From positions 678,501 to 742,500 of the forward strand of contig JAODUP010000161.1 in assembly GCA_025642065.1 (NCBI GenBank): 64,000 nt of DNA, given 5' to 3'. The notes beneath the pieces are model-generated. The model did not search any database. It saw nothing but the letters and a program-made list of their open reading frames with translations, and had not been told where the DNA came from. Positions 27,375-50,474 of this stretch are shown here, one piece after another. Each line of letters opens with the position of its first letter. The first letter of the stretch is position 1. A program made the position numbers and the translations under genes. Source of the DNA: Paralvinella palmiformis. Lineage: Eukaryota; Annelida; Polychaeta; Terebellida; Alvinellidae.

Positions 27375-28264
27375 CCTTCAGCTGGTCAAGCCATGTAGAC
27401 ACCCTGTAGCTTGTCGAGTCGTATAGCTAACCTGTAGCTTGTCCAGCAGTGTAGACAACCTGTAGCTGGTCCAGTACTGTAGACAGCCCGTAGCTTGTCA
27501 AGTAGTGTAGACAGCCCGTAGCTTGTCCAGTACTGTAGACAGCCCGTAGTTTGTCGAGTACTGTAGACAGCCCGTAGCTTGTACAGTATTGTAGACACCC
27601 TGTAGCTTGTCGAGTCGTATAGCTAACCTGTAGCTTGTCCAGTACTGTAGACAGCCTATAGCTGGTCCAGTACTGTAGACAGCCTGTAGCTGGTCCAGTA
27701 CTGTAGACAGTCCGTAGCTTGTCAAGTAGTGTAGACAGCCCGTAGTTTGTCAAGTAGTGTAGACAGCCCGTAGCTTGTCCAGTACTGTAGATAGCCCGTA
27801 GCTTGTCCAGTACTGTAGACACCCTGTAGCTTGTCGAGTCGTATAGCTAACCTGTAGCTTGTCCAGTACTTAAGACAGCCTGTAGTTGGCCCAGTACTGT
27901 AGACAGCCCGTAGCTTGTCCAGTACTGTAGACAGCCCGTAGCTTGTCAAGTAGTGTAGACAGCCCGTAGTTTGTCAAGTAGTGTAGACAGCCCATAGTTT
28001 GTCCAGTACTGTAGACATCCCGTAGTTTGTCGAGTACTGTAGACTGCCCGTAGCTTGTCCAGTACTGTAGACAGCCCGTAGTTTGTCGAGTACTGTAGAC
28101 TGCCCGTAGCTTGTCCAGTACTGTAGACAGTCCGTAGCTTGTCAGTACTGTAGACAGCCCGTAGCTTGTCAAGTAGTGTAGACAGCCCGTAGTTTGTCAA
28201 GTAGTGTAGACAGCCCATAGTTTGTCCAGTACTGTAGACAGCCCGTAGCTTGTCCATCTGTATA
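27375..28264. repeat. 28-bp minisatellite, about 32 units
   Basis: The unit is GTAGACAGCCCGTAGCTTGT followed by CCAGTACT or CAAGTAGT. The period is exactly 28 bp in most of the array. A variant unit with GTCGAGTCGTATAGCTAACC recurs at 27395, 27591 and 27815, steps of 7 and 8 units, so there is higher-order structure. All three minus-strand frames are open for long stretches because the unit lacks stops, not because it is coding. Confidence 0.95.
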
Positions 28265-28459
28265 AACAACCTCTAGCTTCTGTAGGCTTCTAGATCTAGA
28301 TTGATCGATAGACCGATTGATCGAATGAATGAATGAATGAATTATCAATAGATCGATCGATTGATCGATTGATTGATTGATTGATTGATTGATTCATTCA
28401 TTCATTCATTCATTCCGTTTTAACAACAAATGTAATTGATGGTTTATTAACCCACCATA

Positions 28460-28680
28460 CTGTGTAGACATCCCGTAGCTCGTCCAGTAGTGTGGACAGC
28501 CCGTAGCTTGTCCAGCCGTGTCGACAACCTGTAGTTTGCCCAGGCTTCTAGCTAGCCTGTAGCCTGTAGCTGATCGAGCTCTAGCGCCAGCCTGTAGACA
28601 GTAGCTTGTCGAGCTCTAGCGCCAGCCTGTAGACTGTAGCTCGTCGAGCTCTATAGCCAGCCTGTAGCGGTATACCCAGT
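28460..28680. repeat. Degenerate edge of the minisatellite
   Basis: Diverged units (AGACATCCCGTAGCTCGTCC, then GGACAGCCCGTAGCTTG), then a different local repeat with TCGAGCTCTAGCGCCAGCC twice and a related third copy. A hairpin-forming GAAT/GATT/CATT tract separates it from the main array. Confidence 0.75.
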
Positions 28681-30699
28681 TACCTACTGAGTCGTTGGCC
28701 ATTATAAATCTCTCTCTCTCTCCGGCAGACATTATATCAGTAGACCACACAAAGGGCCTCAGCGTGGAACACCATATCAACATCACTCCGATAACACTAA
28801 CACTAACAACTAACACTACTCGTCCTGGGACATACTGAACCTCAACAGATAGCTAACGACTTATAGCCACACTTCAACCTCCCAAATAACGAGTCAGCTG
28901 TGATATTATGGCAATTATCAGCCATTTGGATAATCCTTGGTGTGGCTACCTCGGCAGACCTTTAGTGCTCCAGTGATGATCAGGTAATCTAACCTGTGGG
29001 GTGACAACAAATGGTTCCTTCACACCTGATACAGGTAACAAGGGTAGGTAGATAGCGTCAATTAGTGTAATAATTGGATTTGTCGATGTGCTAGATTATC
29101 TATATGTGTAATCTATTTTGTATTCGGGGGAGGGGTGTTTATGGTGGTGATATGGTCGTGCGCTCTCTCATTCTGCGTGTGTATGGAGATGGGGGGAGTG
29201 GAGATGGGGGGTGTAGCACAGAGAAAAAACGAGTTAAGGAGAAAGCGACCACTGAAATGTTTAACATGTTTTTTTTTGTTGTTTTTTTTCTCTCTCTAAA
29301 ATACGATTTAAAATCATACAACTTGATAACTATTACTATTGGTACTACTATCATCATCATCATCATCATCATCATCACCATCATCACAATTATCACCATT
29401 ACCAACGCTATATTACAACAGATGTTCATCTTCGGGACGCAATGTGTCTATAATAAGAGGTAAATGACAAAATCAACTAGAATATAAATTACAATTTCAA
29501 AAATTAAACACCAATCGGTATTGATTTTATAATCCGTTACGTGTCACGTTGACCTAGGCTGATAGATAACGATAATATGGTATAACTAGTCCATCAACAA
29601 ATTTAGAAGATTGTCATCTTTGTTTACTTATATCGATAAAGCCTCTGGAAATTCCGTCTTTTATTTCATCGTTTTTGCCGAAATATTCCATTACCTGTTC
29701 GATAAAACCCTTTCGTTCTCTTCTACATCACAGCTGTAAACAAACAGCTGAATACAAAATAAACATACTTATGTTGGGAGCCGTCAACTGACATATTAGA
29801 TTTCCTTCGTCAAACTTACAATCGACAGGACGATTTTACTCTAGGTCCGGACTATCCCTAATATTAACCTGTTTACGGCTAATACGACAAACTGTGACAC
29901 GAATTTAAGAGAAAAATTCTAAAAGCCGAGCTCGGTCCCGTTCGATAAGACTCGCTTCCCAGATAATGAATAATCTGTTGAAAATTGTGACATTTTCCTG
30001 GTGGCTTTCGCCCGCGCGTTTTGGGACCGAGTTTCCGGACTGTTTTGTGGCTACACGCTGCGACAGGCCGCGCACTCGCGTGCATTCACACAACCAGATA
30101 GCGGATGGGAAGAGTGGACCTACTCCGACTGTGACAGCTTAAAATGGGTCAATGTATCATCAGATTATGGCACCAGATATTGAACCATAGACTCGGTCGG
30201 TGAGCTGTACGGGGGGGGGGGTCTTAAAAGTGGCTACACTCGTAATTCGAATTAACCGTCAACCGAGAAAGGAGAGATTTGACTAAAAGCCATTCACCGA
30301 GTGGTCTACGGAAAACAACAACCTGACACCTGTACCATAAGGACGTGCTCATCTAGGATGAGTGACATGTTTATCTTCTAAGGGCGACTCTTGAAATACG
30401 GACCAGTTCGTTGGCTGCCACTAGAAGGCTAGGCGAACTTTATGGCACCAAACATTCACACCAAATAAGCCGAAGTAAGTAAAGTGATCCATGGTTTGTC
30501 AGCTTTAAACATGTTTTATTTAAAAGGTTTCTAAAACAATTCTGTTCAATTTACGATGTGTTTTATGTTTAGCTTTAACGGATTATCATTAATGGCTAGA
30601 TACTCAAAAGTTCTAGCGATAGTTTTTGTTTACATAATACTTAACTGGCTCAATGGTATCTATCTGGTATTGAACACTCTATTTTATATGCTCGTATGT

Positions 30700-30700
<1 letters not shown>
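28681..30700. other. No gene recognised
   Basis: Mostly unique sequence with (ATC)n at 29345-29380. 29880-30180 is CpG-rich, with overlapping short frames on both strands that lack splice or motif support. A G run lies at 30210-30219. Confidence 0.5.
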
Positions 30701-30710
<10 letters not shown>

Positions 30711-30754
<44 letters not shown>

Positions 30755-30799
30755 AGAGAGAGAGAGAGAGAGAGAGATGAGGTGAATGCATAATAAATA

Positions 30800-30879
<80 letters not shown>

Positions 30880-30881
30880 TA
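30711..30881. repeat. (AT)n-(AG)n-(AT)n-(ATAG)n array
   Basis: Two dinucleotide arrays and a tetranucleotide (ATAG)10 run, just left of the CpG-rich patch at 30900-31160. Confidence 0.95.
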
Positions 30882-30899
30882 TAGGGCGTTGTGTATCAA

Positions 30900-31160
30900 T
30901 TTACCGAATATCTGGAGTGGGTGTGATTGGTTTCGAAGCAATGGCTGCCATTTTGAAGGGAATTTTTTTTTTACTAGCTTGGCTAACACGTCCCATGAGA
31001 TATTTATCAAAAGACATCAACCTCCTCGCGAGATGATCAAAATAATCTCGTAATCGTCGTAACATGGCCGCCTTCGGAAGGCGCAAGAAACCTCGGTTAC
31101 CTAGCAACGACGTGGAAAATATTATATCAATTTGTCGAGCGCCTTGCGCACGCGCAAAAA
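30900..31160. promoter_or_regulatory. CpG-rich promoter-like patch with NRF-1, X-box and YY1-like motifs
   Basis: In a CpG-poor surrounding, this stretch has many CG dinucleotides. A perfect NRF-1 palindrome TGCGCACGCGCA is at 31145-31156, a perfect RFX X-box GTTACCTAGCAAC at 31096-31108, and a YY1-like GCTGCCATTTTGA near 30943. Short frames open on both strands from here (plus ATG at 31063, minus ATG near 31065), so direction is unclear. It may be a bidirectional start site or a distant 5' UTR of the Ig gene. Confidence 0.45.
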
Positions 31161-32160
31161 ATATCTGATTTATCGTTAATCAACTGTTGAACGGGTATCC
31201 ATAGAAACTGTCCCGATAATACAGAATAATTTATCTTATCTCTGATCAGTCTAGTATTAATTATCTCTTATAATTTTTAATTACACATTTTAAACGTTTA
31301 AAAATTCCTATTGTCGTATTCGAGATTTACCGAACGATTCTTTATAAAACTGGATCAATTCAATTGATAATGTTTTATAAATATTTCTCTTTGTAGCTTA
31401 CACTCCAGTTCATACTTTTTCTAATTGCACGTCTCTTCACAAAACTGGATGAGTCGAATTCGTGGAACCGAAAGTGTTTTATTGTATATCGAAGTATTGA
31501 TAGTCATCTCCTCAAAGAAAAACACTCGATATTAATATCAACCGATTGAAATATTGTCTCTAAATCGAAGGAATTACCTGTAATTATTCATCACTTCATC
31601 AGAATGATAATATTTAGTTGAGTAATTAACAAAAAAGTTCCACTTTTGCGTCGAATATTTAGTGTTATTACTATATATGATACTAACACTACTACTGTTA
31701 GTATAGTATCATCGCTACAGCTACTATCAACCTTAATGCTACTAATATTACAATTAACAGTAGTTGTGGTGGTGGTGGTGGTAATTGTTGTAGTAGTAAT
31801 AGCAGTAGTAGTTGTAATAGTTGTAGTATTAGTAATAGTAACTGTATTAGAGTAGTAGTAGTAATAATAATAATAATAATAATAATAATAGTAATAGTAG
31901 TAGTAGTGGCGTTAGTTGTTGTTGTTTTAATGCTGGTATTCCTTCTATTGGTTTAACTTATTACTTAGTTCTGCGGTAATAAAAATAATAATAATAATAC
32001 ACTAATAATAATAATTATTATATTAATTTGGATTATACTGATAGATAGATAGACATATAGACAGCTAGACATACATACATACAAGCAGACAGATAGACCA
32101 ACAGACAGGCAGGCAGACAAATAGACCAACTGACAGGCAGACAGACAAATGGCTAGATAG
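31161..32160. other. No gene; triplet and tetranucleotide repeats
   Basis: Imperfect (AGT)n, (AAT)n and (GATA/GACA)n from 31640 to 32170. Unique AT-rich sequence before that. Confidence 0.6.
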
Positions 32161-32189
32161 ATAGACAGCTACACAATATCCCGCTAGCA

Positions 32190-32203
32190 CTGCCATCTGG
32201 CGG
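32190..32203 (-). promoter_or_regulatory. CTCF-like motif, minus orientation
   Basis: The minus strand reads CCGCCAGATGGCAG, 13 of 14 matches to the same core, about 570 bases upstream of the Ig gene start codon. Confidence 0.35.
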
Positions 32204-32699
32204 GCATCTTGTGACGAAGCATTCCATCAGCCATTTAATGCGCTTGTCATATTCCATCTGGTCGAGGGAACAAAAGAATGTCCGGCCATTTATCAGGGAC
32301 AACCTGAGGGGTCGCTGATATCACTACGACAAAAGCTGCCCCCAGCCGTCAGCAACCAGACGTAGTCTAATCATAATCCAGATATCTAGATACCTGTTGG
32401 CCCTCTGGGATACTTGATAAACGGGAGATATTAGTTAATACGACGTCTCCAATCGGAGACCAAAAATCTGGCCTCGTTTAATGGAAACAGATTACTACTG
32501 ACGACCGTTTTGTTCGTCTTTTTGCGTGTTCTCGGGTTTGAGGCCATAGAAGCAGCGTATTACGAGCTGTTGCGTCTTCGCGGGCTATTCTGATCAGCCC
32601 GTAGACGGGGTCCGCGTCTGGCTCGGAGATCAGAAATAAGTCTGAATGGCCCGCGCCTTAATGGCTTCTCAGATCAAAGGCTTTGGCTCGTTTTAATTA

Positions 32700-32763
32700 A
32701 TGTCGGTCACTTTTCAGATATTTAAAGCTGTCAGTTTGCGGTCAGACGTCGAGAAAGCCAGCC
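32700..32763 (+). promoter_or_regulatory. Putative core promoter of the Ig gene
   Basis: A TATA-like TATTTAAAG lies at 32719-32727. About 25 bases further on is a TCAGAC initiator-like hexamer at 32742-32747, which would leave a 5' UTR of only about 20 nt before the ATG at 32764. Alternatively TTTTCAG at 32711-32717 is an acceptor and the 5' UTR begins further upstream. The 32160-32720 region is richer in GC than its surroundings. Confidence 0.35.
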
Positions 32764-43096
<10,333 letters not shown>

Positions 43097-43503
43097 AAGT
43101 CGAGCGTAGATATCAACCATCACGACGTTTCCGGATTATGTGCCGTTTTCAAACCCCTGCAAGCACGCAAGCACCCACGCACGCACCACCATAACTAGAT
43201 CAACGTACGCAAGGAACACTAGGCGACTGAGAGACGAGTACAGCGTGATGTAGATGACCCGGGATTTACCTTGATGCAGAATTTTAAATATTTATGTTTT
43301 ATGGTTCTTGACTAGTGTGTCTTTATTAGCATCAATATAGACGTCCCATAGGTGGATGTACTTGTGTACAAGTAGCTATCACCCAAACGGGAGCTATCTG
43401 GATCTGGTTATGGACACAACAACGAGGCAGTATCGCCGTTAGATTATTACTTGTAATGGATGAGAATAAGACACTTCCGGATTACGTCTTCTTCGTTGTC
43501 ACT

Positions 43504-43509
43504 AATAAA
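43504..43509 (+). terminator. Candidate polyadenylation signal of the Ig gene
   Basis: AATAAA about 410 bases past the stop codon. A second AATAAA lies at 43963-43968. Which one is used cannot be told from sequence. Confidence 0.35.
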
Positions 43510-44730
43510 GTATCCTATTTGACCGACACGGAGAGTGATGAGTTCAGACGATTAGTTCGGTGTCAATAATTGTAATATAGAATACGAAAATGCAACGTAT
43601 ACACTTACAGATGTATCTAGTTCGATACCAGAAATCGTCGTCTTTGTTTGTAACCGTCTGGGTAAAAGTCCCATCATTTTATTGCCATTGTTTTGTAAAT
43701 GGTTTGTTTAAGAAAACAATGTATAATCAATGAAACTTATAAATATAATTCAAAAACGAGATTTGCCGTGAATTGTTTGCATCTGTCGGTTGCAATTTTC
43801 GCTTCTTCGAAACGCATTTTTCTGTCTTTTAGATATGATATTGAACATATGTGAATCAGTTCACCTTCTGTAAATATATGGCACGCAATCTCATTCACGT
43901 TATATCTTTTATACAGTGTATAATATTCTTTCGGTTCCTTCTTCACTTTGATTGACTTTGTCAATAAACCTTTTTGAACGAATTTTGTGTTTCCTATTCA
44001 ATTCGAGTAAATGTGCACAGAAGCCAAATACGCAAAAGGCATATTGTTATGCTATGGACGTGGTTACTATATTAGTAACATATTTGCTTGCTGCATTTAG
44101 CATATGACAGCTTACGTTATATTTAATGATCGTAGTATTTATTGATAGCAGTTTGTTTTGTTCGGTTTCTTCCAGATCATTTAACCTAAGCTCAGCATCT
44201 AGTTCAATTCACATTTCCTAAAATAATTTTAGCTTGATGCTCGCATTCAACATTTGGCTAGATCGATGATCCGCCATTGACAGACCTCAAATAACATTAT
44301 TGATCATTTATATTGAAAAGTGATTATGCGATACAGCGTATCATCTTTCCCTACAGAATCAGTATCTTTCTGCTTGAATAATGTTCTATGATCTATAGAG
44401 CTCCACACTCAGATATAAGATGGCATTATCTATGTCCGTATCGTGACACATGTCTGTCATACGTCGTTGTATTAAAAAGAAACTCACATAACTAACATAA
44501 ACATATGAAAACATCATAATTGGTAAAGCATTGATTAAAATATTGAATGATTGATTGATTGGCGCATTATGTCATGCCTAACTAGATAGCGTAGAACAGG
44601 ATAGGCTTACTGGCGAGAGGATGGTAAAGGTGAAATAGAGAGAAGGCTGACAAAAAGATACAGACACAGATAGGAGGAAATGATGAAGAACTCAATGATG
44701 ACACGTAAGACAAGACAACCAACAAAAGAG

Positions 44731-44736
<6 letters not shown>

Positions 44737-44822
<86 letters not shown>
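44737..44822. repeat. (TC)n-(AT)n array
   Basis: (TC)14 followed by (AT)28, with a CA-rich tail to 44880. Confidence 0.95.
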
Positions 44823-44823
<1 letters not shown>

Positions 44824-45184
44824 CTAACACACACAGATTTACACAGAGACACATACATACACAAAGACAGATACACACATATATACTCACACAAAGGGGG
44901 AGAGAGTTCACATATCAGCAAAGTTAACATTCTTGTATTGTCAAACATCGCTAGCTCATACCCCCGACGCTTCTTATGTGGCACTTATTTTCGGCACAAA
45001 GACGACTGGTGAATGTGTTTTTAAGACAGATCTACCACCGAAGTGAAGCGGCGTTATTAAGGCTAGTCGAAGATGGGAAGATAAATTACACCTGTTCCTT
45101 GGGGACTCGTTATACACACTGACTGTAATGATGTGTCTTAACACGTCTGACGACGTGAATGGACAAACAACGAGGTTAGACCTA

Positions 45185-45310
45185 TACTGGTGCTATGATG
45201 GTGTTATGGTGACGTTATAATGGTGTTATGGTGGTGTTAAGATGGCGTTATGGTGATGCTACGATCGTATTATGGCGGTGTTGTGATGGTGTTCTAATGG
45301 TGTGTGATGG
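45185..45310 (+). repeat. Degenerate ATGGTGTT-type short repeat
   Basis: Runs of ATGGTGTTATGGTGACGTT and variants, period about 9 to 18 bases, poorly kept. No coding sense. Confidence 0.7.
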
Positions 45311-45386
45311 CATTACGCCAAGGCTATAGCGAGCATATAAAGTGTTATAATTGTGTTATAAACACTATTATGACCGCCTAAGACAC

Positions 45387-46328
<942 letters not shown>

Positions 46329-46554
46329 CCTCCAAAGACGCAAATAGTGCACGGAATATATAGCTCTAGATCAACTTTTCTTGAATGCAGGGACCGTGAA
46401 ATATGGTCTCCACGCATAGAAAACGGAACTTTCTCAACCGCAGCATAATATGCCTTGTGATATTTGCTGGAGGGTCAAATACCTCATAAACATACAAATC
46501 CAATAAATACTATGACCTACTCGTCACTATTACATCGGCGCTTAGCAGACCGTT

Positions 46555-46926
46555 ATGGCGGAATTGCCGTTCTATATATTAACATTTTCAAATCAGACCT
46601 AATGTCTGCTATACAAACTATATTTATAATATAGGGTTTTATTAATGACAAGGAGACTAAGGTTAGCCTTGAATGTTATAGTACAGACTGGATATAACTG
46701 GACCTAGGAAAGATAATTCTATTCCCACAAACAACTAAGGTGAATTATATATACAACTAAACTTGTTATATAAAACACACCAACCACACGAGCTGTGTCC
46801 AATGCCACCGCTCGAGATGCGATGCAGTGTTTCTATTCCTGAGTCAGGAGTACATGCTTTAAGAGCGTACTGTGCTGCTACAGTCATTTAAATGCTGGAT
46901 AACCAGGCCAAACACTTAAACGGCGT
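46555..46926 (+). repeat. R5 partial tandem copy
   Basis: A diverged copy of 45950-46328, about 600 bases downstream of it. It has GACCTAGGAAAGATAATTCT and GAGTCAGGAGTA in common, plus a 20-base insert near 46750. Confidence 0.78.
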
Positions 46927-46974
46927 ATATATATTCACTAGCCGGTAAATATAAAATGTTGCTGTTTTAATGCT

Positions 46975-47046
46975 ATTTTTGTGGTGCAAAAACCCAGATC
47001 TTACATATCTGTGGCCAACCGCGCTACCAATTGAGCCGCGGAGATG
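46975..47046 (-). mobile_element. tRNA-like SINE head
   Basis: The minus strand reads GGCATCTCCGCGGCTCAATT then GGTAGCGCGGTTGGCC, a tRNA-like 5' half with box A; the box B region is degenerate (ATCTGGGTTTTTGC). There is no CCA-ready tRNA fold, so it is taken as a SINE head rather than a tRNA gene. Confidence 0.5.
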
Positions 47047-47181
47047 CCGCAGCAGATAGATCAGATACCGTTTATGGAGTGTCGATGACTAATTAACACC
47101 TGACAGTCAACACAAATATAAAATCATCTGATTTACAGATGGCTATTGGACAGGTATGCCTCATCTTGGAAACTGGTGAGC

Positions 47182-47300
47182 GAAGAGCTCTATGTCTCTG
47201 ATGAGGGAAGAGCTGTATGTCTCTGATGAGGGAAGAACTGTATGTCTCTGATGAGGGAAGAACTGTATGTCTCTGATGAGGGAAGAGCTGTATGTTTCGG
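47182..47300 (+). repeat. 25-bp tandem repeat, about 4.5 units
   Basis: TATGTCTCTGATGAGGGAAG recurs at 47191, 47216, 47241 and 47266, with the rest of the unit AGCTG or AACTG. The fifth unit diverges at TATGTTTCGG. Confidence 0.9.
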
Positions 47301-49354
47301 ATTAGAGTTTAAATACATAGATAAAGTTATCTAAATCCGGCTTCAGTAAACTATAATGGGGGATACTAATCTGGTGTTGAATGATACTGAGTTTGTATAG
47401 ACCAGTTAGTGGTTTGTACTTAGTCGCGCATCAATCAAATATATACATGGATAAATCTACGTGGTTGCAATTATAGTATGTCTATACTCCTCAGTGCATT
47501 TTGTACATAGGAATTTCTATTAATAGGCAACAATAAAAACCCTAGATTACTTGGCATAAACCAATATTAAGATGGAATTTTCCGATCACGAATAATTTTG
47601 AGAAAATTGCGAAGCTTTTGCAGTTTCTTTTACGTAATAAAGTTGTGTAAAATTTCTCATAAACAGAAGAATCTCATGACAAGAAAATGTCATTGTTGTC
47701 ACTTGTCTTAGTTACGTGTATATTTTGAAAATAGCTTTTTCTTGGTCTTTGATCTTAGAAGATACACGTCAGGAAGTGATTTATCTTGATTTCATCCAAT
47801 CATCGTCAGTGTTTTAGATATAAAAACTTGTTTCGGTGTTAGTAATTGGTTGGTTTCTTTGTGTGTATATCACGTGATGTTTGTGACATCATTAACCTTA
47901 TTAACGTTAGGAAGAAAATATACTGCATATATTGCACAAATAAAATAAAATATATTTCATATTTTCTGTTTAGAAGGCACATAAGTACAAATTTTAAAAG
48001 TAATATTTAGCTTTATGAAATATTTGTTTTAATTAATATTTCAAATTAATATATCAAAAGTACACACATACACACACACACACACACACAAACACGCACT
48101 CGTTTTATTTTATATAAGTATTTTTATCTTTTTACTTTTATATATACGGTCATTATTAAATGTATAACTATTATAATCCCGACGTGTCATTCGCAGTATC
48201 GGAGATCTGCCTGAAATCCGCTGTTCTCGACCATGGGTCAAATAGATCAAGTGGATAGGCGCTTTAATTTAGATCCCACCATACCTAACTGCATATACTT
48301 AGGGACGCTAAATTAAGCGTGAATGAACGTTCACTTATGATGAACGGAAACGTATGAGGATTAGCTGTTAGGTTCGAGTAAATCGTAGTATTTACTCAGG
48401 TTTGAGACGATATTTCGTTCTAGCCCAGTAATAATGCATTATGCGGTATTGCAACTTTGTTATTTGAGCTAAATCACTTCACTGCTTCTATATGGAGGTG
48501 GTGTACATAGTTTCACATGTTCTAGGAACTGTAAATTTGGTTAACGCACCGAGGGCCTATAAAAGACCTAACCTTTAACTTAGGTTAGAGAACAACTTAC
48601 GACGCCTGACCAGTCGGACGCCTGTTGATGTGGTTCATATAGATAAGGGATTTATTTAGTTATTCGAACCCAGAATAAAGCTGAGGTCAGCATCTGAGGT
48701 GTCGAAATGATCTATGTATAGTTATCTTTTGAACCATAGAAAATTACTGTTGGACTTAAACTTTGGTGTCAAAGTAGTTATCTTGTGTATGTAGTAACTC
48801 GCCATTGAACCACACGCACGTGTTGTTTACCGCAAGCTGTGGTGTCAAATGATATATTTTCTACGTGTTTCCGCTTTTGTACGCTTCCCCTTGGCGTGAC
48901 ATATTTGTCGCATACGAAGAGCGGATTAGCTGGTCCCCACAGGCTGGTGAGTAGCTCAGACACGTGTATTGATATACGTATATATGCATAGATATGTGGA
49001 GGTGTGGAAGATATAATATTTAGATTGGTGCATGTATACTTTTATTTTTATTTATATGTACAAAGGCAGAGGTCTCAAAGGTTGTTTAGACATGCTGATG
49101 GTCTGAGCCAGTGCCACTATATATGTATCCTAAAAAATTTATTATACATAATCGTATGTATTTTTAACTTTTATGTTTGTTGTCATTTTATACAGACCAG
49201 CGTGTGTGTGTATGTGTGTGTGTTTGTTTGATTGTGTTTGTTATGTATTTGTAATTACTTTTTTATTTGTCCCAAGATTAGAGCTCTTCGACACAGTAGA
49301 AATGCACATTTAGAATGTGTGCGAGATGTTTTGAGCCAGTTTGTATTATTGACA

Positions 49355-49360
<6 letters not shown>
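47301..49360. other. No gene recognised
   Basis: AT-rich with (CA)n at 48064-48092. A minus frame at 48963-48778 has an ordinary residue mix (61 codons) but no motif or confident splice sites. Confidence 0.5.
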
Positions 49361-49361
<1 letters not shown>

Positions 49362-49388
<27 letters not shown>

Positions 49389-49460
49389 TTTAATGTATAT
49401 TTAATAAAACACCCGTAGTATCACGAGCTATTCAAAGGCTCTATACAGTGATACCGCAAA
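49362..49460 (-). mobile_element. Very short LINE-A 3' end
   Basis: (AAT)n followed by TTTAATGTATATTTAATAAA and a CATTCAAAGGCTC-like segment, matching the extreme 3' end of the 53205 copy. It ends where another candidate inverted-repeat element begins. Confidence 0.65.
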
Positions 49461-49462
49461 TA

Positions 49463-50260
49463 TTGTAATTACTGATATTTTCGCGAAATATGACACGTGA
49501 ATATAAGGTTCATGAACTAAGTTTGCCATTTACCTGTTCACGGTATATACTTTGGTTTTCAATAAAATATCAATCCTGGAAACAGAGCCACTATTAAAGG
49601 CTTCTGTTACTACATATTCATGTGCTAATATAGATTATTGTAAAGGAAATTAAAACAAAGTTAAGATGAAACTTCAATATATATTTCTATTTTTAAACTC
49701 AAGTAGTCATATTTCAAGCGATTATTGAACGGTGTGACTAACATGCTGTTGATATGCATGCACAATTATACCTGTATATTATGCTATTTACAGGATTAAT
49801 GTAGATAAGCTCTTTCTTTGAATGGGAAGGGCTTCAGTAATACGTGTCTTGGCCACCGTAAGTTCTTATTCTCACTATGATTGGCTGCTACAATTAAGAT
49901 TCCGTCCAATCACAAGAGATCTGTCGAACTCTGTGGCAATGATGTGACGGTGTGGACTCCCCACAAATGACGCATCGGGGTAATTAGAAACTTGTTTCCC
50001 GGTTGCCCAAGGCAAACAATGCAACGGTCAGTGCGGCAAAAGGTTTTGAATTGACTTATTTTATTTAGCTCTCTTCATCTCTAAAACGGGTTTATCGTTG
50101 TTGAATAAATATACATATATTTCCATGTTCATGCTACGATAAAGCATGCAATAAAATTTATTTTGGCAATGACCATACGCGAATATAAAGCTCCGCGAAT
50201 TGGCTAATGGGTCCGGGGATTCCCGAAATTAAGAACACCCGAAAATATATGAAATTACAG
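49463..50260. mobile_element. Candidate inverted-repeat element of unknown superfamily
   Basis: The left end TTGTAATTACTGATATTTTC and the right end read inward (CTGTAATTTCATATATTTTC) resemble each other over about 25 bases. Each is next to TA. TTCGCG and GAATATAA motifs recur inside both subterminal zones. No coding sequence was seen. Confidence 0.4.
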
Positions 50261-50403
50261 TAGTATCAATCAAATTATTGAACGATAAACATTATTTATA
50301 GTTTAAATTGTTTCTAGTGTTTGTCACTGTGTGAGCTGTACTATTTACTATTTGCTGAATTTTTCAAGGAAGATGAGAATTTCAACTCATTGTCCAGATC
50401 CAA

Positions 50404-50407
<4 letters not shown>

Positions 50408-50459
<52 letters not shown>
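50408..50459. repeat. (AT)n array
   Basis: 52 bp of pure (AT)n bordering the LINE-A fragment that starts near 50475. A similar 37-bp array is at 52816-52852 and a 48-bp one at 36970-37017. Confidence 0.95.
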
Positions 50460-50462
<3 letters not shown>

Positions 50463-50474
50463 TATGTGATTTGG

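Larger units (their letters stand above)
43097..45180. other. Ig gene 3' flank; possible exon-like frame at 43342-43569
   Basis: 43342-43569 keeps 75 codons open after an ATATAG acceptor, with an ordinary residue mix, but its phase does not fit exon 6 and no family is recognised. The rest holds no gene. Confidence 0.35.

Noticed and set aside
27427..28269. Open frames of 75 to 131 codons on the minus strand with a Tyr-Gly-Leu-Ser-Thr type repeat
   Set aside because: They follow from a 28-bp minisatellite unit without stops; all three frames are open alike.
46975..47046. Possible tRNA gene
   Set aside because: The box B half is degenerate and the acceptor stem does not close; it fits a SINE head better.
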